DNA from: NBML01 sp029939535
Lineage (GTDB): Bacteria; Desulfobacterota; Desulfobacteria; Desulfobacterales; Desulfobacteraceae
Direction: 5' to 3'
Assembly: GCA_029939535.1 (NCBI GenBank)
Contig: JAOZST010000068.1
Coordinates: forward strand, 1-18,740
Length of the DNA stretch: 18,740 nt
Below the pieces are notes generated by a model. That model did not search any database. It had not been told where the DNA came from and worked only from the letters and a program-made list of their open reading frames with translations. The position numbers and the translations under genes were made by a program. Below, one piece after another: positions 15,554 through 18,740 of this stretch (position 1 is its first letter; each line of letters starts with the position of its first letter).

Positions 15554-18526
15554 ATGAAAAACAGCAATTCTGTTTGCATAACAGAAGAATATATAACAGG
15601 TCAGAACATGGCAGAGTCACTACCGGAAGCACCAGCAGCTATCCATAAAATATCAGCTGAACCAGTGACCCAAACCAGGGAATTAAACCGGATTATTGTC
15701 AAAGGCGCCAAAGAACATAATCTAAAAGACATTGACGTGGAAATTCCTAAAAAAAAACTGGTGGTCTTTACCGGTGTATCAGGCTCGGGGAAATCCAGCC
15801 TGGCCTTTGATACAATCTTTGCAGAGGGGCAGCGCAGGTATGTGGAGTCCTTGTCTTCCTATGCCCGGCAGTTTATAGGCCAGATGGAAAAACCCAAATA
15901 TGACACCATAAGGGGGCTCTCCCCCACCATTGCCATTGAGCAGAAGGCAGCCAGTAAAAATCCCAGGTCCACCGTGGGAACTATTACGGAAATTTATGAT
16001 TATCTGCGGGTATTATTTGCCAGGGTGGGCACACAATTTTGTTATAAATGCGGGGAAAGGGTGGGCAGAGGCCATGCCCAGAGCATGGTTTCCCAGATCA
16101 TGGCCCTGCCAACATCCTCAAAAATACTTATTCTGGCCCCCATTGTTGAGAACAGAAAGGGGGAGTACAGGGAGCGCCTGGATGAATTGAAAAAAGAGGG
16201 CTATGCCCGGGTCAGAGTGGATGGCGTTGTCCAGGACCTGGAAAATGTACAGGCCCTTGCCAAAAATAAGAAACACAATATTGAGGTGGTTGTGGACCGC
16301 CTGGTAATCAAGAATGATGCCGGGTTCCAGGGGAGACTCACCGATTCAGTGGAAAGCTCCCTTAAGCTGGGCAGTGGACAGATCATTGTTCACATGGAGG
16401 GAAGGGAAGATTTGAAAATGAGCGAGGCCCGTTCCTGCTGCGGTATTGCCTATCCAGAACTCACGCCCCAGATTTTTTCTTTTAACTCGCCCCTGGGCAT
16501 GTGCCAGGAATGCAATGGCATTGGAACCCTGCTTGCAATGGACCCGGACAAGGTAGTTCCAGACAGGGATTTAACCATCCGCCAGGGCGCAGTCATACCC
16601 TGGAAAAATTATTTTATTAAAAACCCAAGGTTTCAGAACGATAATTCCTGGGGAAAGGGTCAGCTCCTGGCCATGGAAGAACAATGGGGCATTAATTTTG
16701 ACATACCCTGGAAGAAATTGCCAAAATCACAAAGAAATTTATTGCTCTACGGGTCCAAGAGTAAAGAGATGCGGGTAAACTGGAATTCCGCCAAAATCCA
16801 GGCTGAGTTTACCAGGACCCATGAAGGCCTGATGAATACCCTCATGCGCAGGTATAGAAATACCCAGTCCGAGGGCCAGAAAAAATATTATTCCGGATTT
16901 ATGACTTCCAGCACCTGTAGCTCATGCCAGGGCAAACGGCTAAAGGACGAGGTCCTCCATGTTTTGATCAATGGAAAATCCATCATTGATGTCACGGAGA
17001 TGACAATAAAGGATGCCCATGAATTTGTCGGCTCCCTGGATCTTGCGGGCAACAAGAAACTCATAGCTGAAGAGTTGCTGAAAGAGATTTCAGACCGACT
17101 GGGGTTTCTGGTTAATGTGGGCCTGGATTATCTGTCCCTGGACCGCAGTGGCCCTACCCTGTCCGGAGGTGAATCCCAGCGTATCCGCCTGGCCTCCCAG
17201 GTGGGCAGTGAACTTACCGGAGTCTTGTATATCCTGGATGAACCCTCCATAGGGCTTCACCAGCGGGACAATATTAAACTGCTGTCCACTCTCCACCATC
17301 TAAGGGATATTGGTAATACACTTATCATTGTAGAGCATGACCAGGAAACCATGGAAAATTCCGACTGGATTGTGGATATAGGTCCGGGAGCAGGGCACTT
17401 GGGTGGTCAGATCGTGGCCCAGGGAACCCCTTCCCAGATCAAGGCCAACCCTGCTTCCATTACGGGAAAATTTCTTAGGGGCAAAGAAAAGATTGAGGTA
17501 CCCAAAAAACGCAGGATTCATGCAGGCAAAGGGAAAAAATGGATCTCTATTGTCAGGGCAGGGGAAAATAACCTCAAGGATGTGACAGCGAAAATTCCAA
17601 TTGGACTTCTGGTGGCAGTCACTGGAGTGTCTGGAGCTGGAAAATCAACATTGATCAACCAGATCCTCTATCCAGCTCTGGCTGTGGCTCTTAATGGTTC
17701 CCAGATGAACGTGGGAAAGTATGAAAAAATTAAAGGGCTTTCCCATGTGAACAAGATCATAAATATTGATCAGAAACCCATAGGCCGTACACCCAGGAGC
17801 AACCCTGCCACCTATACCAAAGTGTTTGACCATATCCGGGATTTTTTTGCCATGCTCCCGGAATCCAAGGCCAGGGGATACAAAAAAGGCAGATATTCCT
17901 TTAATGTGCGGGGGGGCAGATGCGAAGCCTGCAAAGGGGACGGGTATATCAAGGTGGAAATGCATTTTCTGGCAGATGTATTTGTGCCCTGCGAAATATG
18001 TTCAGGAAAACGGTTTAACCGTGCAACCCTGGAGATCACCTACAAGGACCACTCCATTGCCGATGTCCTGGATATTTCCGTTGTTCAGGCCAGGAAATTA
18101 TTTGAAACACATCCAAAAATTGCTCATATTCTGGATACCCTAATCGATGTGGGTCTTTCCTACATCAAACTAGGCCAGGCTGCCACCACCCTGTCCGGGG
18201 GAGAGGCCCAGCGTATCAAGCTGGCAAGGGAACTGGCCAAACGGGATACCGGGGACACCCTCTATATCCTGGATGAACCCACCACCGGGCTTCATTTCCA
18301 GGATATCAGGCTGCTGCTCAAGGTGCTGCAGCGCCTGACTGATGCCGGGAATACCGTGGTTATCATTGAGCACAACCTGGATGTGATCAAGACTGCAGAC
18401 TGGGTAATAGACCTGGGCCCGGAAGGCGGCAGCAGCGGCGGTGAGATAATTGCCACAGGACCGCCGGAAAAGATTGCCAGGAATGAAAAAAGTTATACAG
18501 GCCGTTATCTAAAGGATGTTTTGTGA
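15554..18526 (+). CDS. uvrA: excinuclease ABC subunit A
   Basis: DNA-damage recognition ATPase of nucleotide excision repair; a UvrA dimer loads UvrB on lesions. It has 990 aa from ATG 15554, or 972 from ATG 15608. Two ABC ATPase halves are clear: Walker A GVSGSGKSS (74-82) and GVSGAGKST, signatures SGGESQRI and SGGEAQRI, and Walker B YILDEPS and YILDEPT. The insertion domain has the IFSFNSPLGMCQECNGIG zinc finger and the C-terminal half has CEACKGDGY...CEICSGKRF. The first finger reads SCCG where CPxCG is usual, so its ligand spacing differs. The start is uncertain: family similarity begins only at about residue 46 (RIIVKGAKEHNLK). AGGAG is 16 bases before 15554, whereas AGG is 7 bases before 15608. 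It stands alone, divergent from mqnD. Confidence 0.97.
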   Translation: MKNSNSVCITEEYITGQNMAESLPEAPAAIHKISAEPVTQTRELNRIIVKGAKEHNLKDIDVEIPKKKLVVFTGVSGSGKSSLAFDTIFAEGQRRYVESLSSYARQFIGQMEKPKYDTIRGLSPTIAIEQKAASKNPRSTVGTITEIYDYLRVLFARVGTQFCYKCGERVGRGHAQSMVSQIMALPTSSKILILAPIVENRKGEYRERLDELKKEGYARVRVDGVVQDLENVQALAKNKKHNIEVVVDRLVIKNDAGFQGRLTDSVESSLKLGSGQIIVHMEGREDLKMSEARSCCGIAYPELTPQIFSFNSPLGMCQECNGIGTLLAMDPDKVVPDRDLTIRQGAVIPWKNYFIKNPRFQNDNSWGKGQLLAMEEQWGINFDIPWKKLPKSQRNLLLYGSKSKEMRVNWNSAKIQAEFTRTHEGLMNTLMRRYRNTQSEGQKKYYSGFMTSSTCSSCQGKRLKDEVLHVLINGKSIIDVTEMTIKDAHEFVGSLDLAGNKKLIAEELLKEISDRLGFLVNVGLDYLSLDRSGPTLSGGESQRIRLASQVGSELTGVLYILDEPSIGLHQRDNIKLLSTLHHLRDIGNTLIIVEHDQETMENSDWIVDIGPGAGHLGGQIVAQGTPSQIKANPASITGKFLRGKEKIEVPKKRRIHAGKGKKWISIVRAGENNLKDVTAKIPIGLLVAVTGVSGAGKSTLINQILYPALAVALNGSQMNVGKYEKIKGLSHVNKIINIDQKPIGRTPRSNPATYTKVFDHIRDFFAMLPESKARGYKKGRYSFNVRGGRCEACKGDGYIKVEMHFLADVFVPCEICSGKRFNRATLEITYKDHSIADVLDISVVQARKLFETHPKIAHILDTLIDVGLSYIKLGQAATTLSGGEAQRIKLARELAKRDTGDTLYILDEPTTGLHFQDIRLLLKVLQRLTDAGNTVVIIEHNLDVIKTADWVIDLGPEGGSSGGEIIATGPPEKIARNEKSYTGRYLKDVL
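15570..15584. promoter_or_regulatory. palindrome CTGTT-N5-AACAG near the uvrA start
   Basis: CTGTTTGCATAACAG is a 15-base inverted repeat with perfect 5-base arms, 16 bases after the first possible uvrA ATG and 24 bases before the second (15608). If translation starts at 15608, it sits in the leader where an operator would be. It resembles, but is one base shorter than, the enterobacterial LexA box (CTGT-N8-ACAG). No other clear site was seen in the 149-base mqnD/uvrA divergent region, where AT-rich candidates such as TATAAA at 15514 lack a convincing -35. Confidence 0.3.
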
Positions 18527-18543
18527 TTTCAGAGGCAATGGAA

Positions 18544-18582
18544 AAAAAGGTAGTCTCCCTTTTCAGCTTATTTTTAAATAAG
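18544..18582. terminator. possible terminator downstream of uvrA
   Basis: Two weak AT-rich symmetric elements lie between the converging uvrA and RHH genes: AAAAGG (18545-18550) with CCTTTT (18558-18563), and CTTATTT/AAATAAG (18567-18582, 2-base spacer). A and T runs flank them on both strands, which would suit a bidirectional terminator, but the stems are GC-poor. Confidence 0.25.
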
Positions 18583-18603
18583 GTTTGAATTGAGCTTGTA
18601 AAA

Positions 18604-18740
18604 TCAATGAACATTGAGTTCTTTTTCGATACGTTCTGCCAGGAAAATTTTTAAAAGTGACTGGTAGGGAACGTCTCTTTTATTCGCTAAAAGTTTAAGT
18701 TCTTCCAACATTGCCTCGGGAAGACGAAGTGATATTTTTT
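18604..18740 (-). CDS. ribbon-helix-helix (CopG/BrnA antitoxin-like) protein, 3' end only
   Basis: The last 44 complete codons of a gene entering from the right edge; its start lies outside the window. The translation begins KISLRLPEAMLEELKLLANK and continues RDVPYQSLLKIFLAERIEKELNVH to a TGA at 18604-18606. The ISLRLPEAMLEELKLLA...VPYQSLLK pattern is that of ribbon-helix-helix DNA-binding proteins of the CopG/BrnA antitoxin type: a beta strand followed by two helices. Such proteins often pair with a BrnT/RelE-like toxin encoded next to them, which would lie beyond position 18740. The stop codon faces the uvrA stop, 77 bases away. Confidence 0.75.
   Translation of the reverse strand, partial: KISLRLPEAMLEELKLLANKRDVPYQSLLKIFLAERIEKELNVH

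Noticed and set aside
15570..15584. Bona fide LexA (SOS) box
   Set aside because: One base shorter than CTGT-N8-ACAG and not placed relative to a proven promoter; kept only as a palindrome.
18387..18614. 75-residue minus-strand frame at the uvrA end
   Set aside because: Mostly antisense to uvrA and in a different frame from the true ribbon-helix-helix gene end.
1..18740. CRISPR array, prophage, IS element or tRNA-associated integration site
   Set aside because: No direct-repeat arrays, transposase or integrase genes, or duplicated tRNA 3' end were seen in the window.

Overview
The window looks like a chromosomal stretch of a Gram-negative, anaerobic Desulfobacterota-type bacterium, most likely a Desulfobacteraceae-like relative. 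This is inferred from the tilS–ftsH–folP–YbbR–coaX gene order, the futalosine-pathway gene mqnD, the type III pantothenate kinase, a TIGR03790-type protein and the style of the sensor kinase. No database search was possible. Two 100-N assembly gaps (10992-11091 and 14402-14501) show that this is a draft scaffold.

Layout, plus strand, 1-5771: a leftward tRNA-Thr(CGU) sits at the left edge. A rightward ABC importer operon follows (ATPase 316-1008, permease 998-1765, NMT1/THI5-like binding protein 1762-2763), with overlapping genes. Its leader holds a compact two-helix hairpin (242-280) that could be a purine-type (NMT1-motif) riboswitch. Next come an aminotransferase pseudogene that has lost its centre (2821-3484) and a 7TM/PAS/PAS sensor histidine kinase with no response regulator beside it (3558-5771).

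Minus strand, 15404 down to 5796: a long co-directional block of mqnD, a gap, tilS, ftsH, folP, a YbbR-domain protein, coaX, a TIGR03790 secreted protein and a MATE transporter. From ftsH downward the genes are tightly packed or overlapping and could be one transcript. They cover membrane proteolysis, folate, CoA and menaquinone synthesis and tRNA modification. The diadenylate cyclase gene (cdaA) commonly found between folP and ybbR is absent. The gap inside ftsH appears spurious: its two sides share a 13-base overlap, and removing it restores a clean ftsH end and normal spacing to folP.

Right end, 15405-18740: uvrA is read rightward, divergent from mqnD. It has a non-standard first zinc-finger cysteine pattern and an uncertain start near a small palindrome. 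The 3' end of a ribbon-helix-helix (CopG/antitoxin-like) gene enters from the right on the minus strand.

Most of the window is housekeeping. I found no CRISPR array, prophage, insertion sequence or evident novel defence system. The most noteworthy signals are the candidate riboswitch with its degenerate-motif importer, the loss of cdaA, the competing hairpins before ftsH, the decayed aminotransferase and the falsely gapped ftsH.
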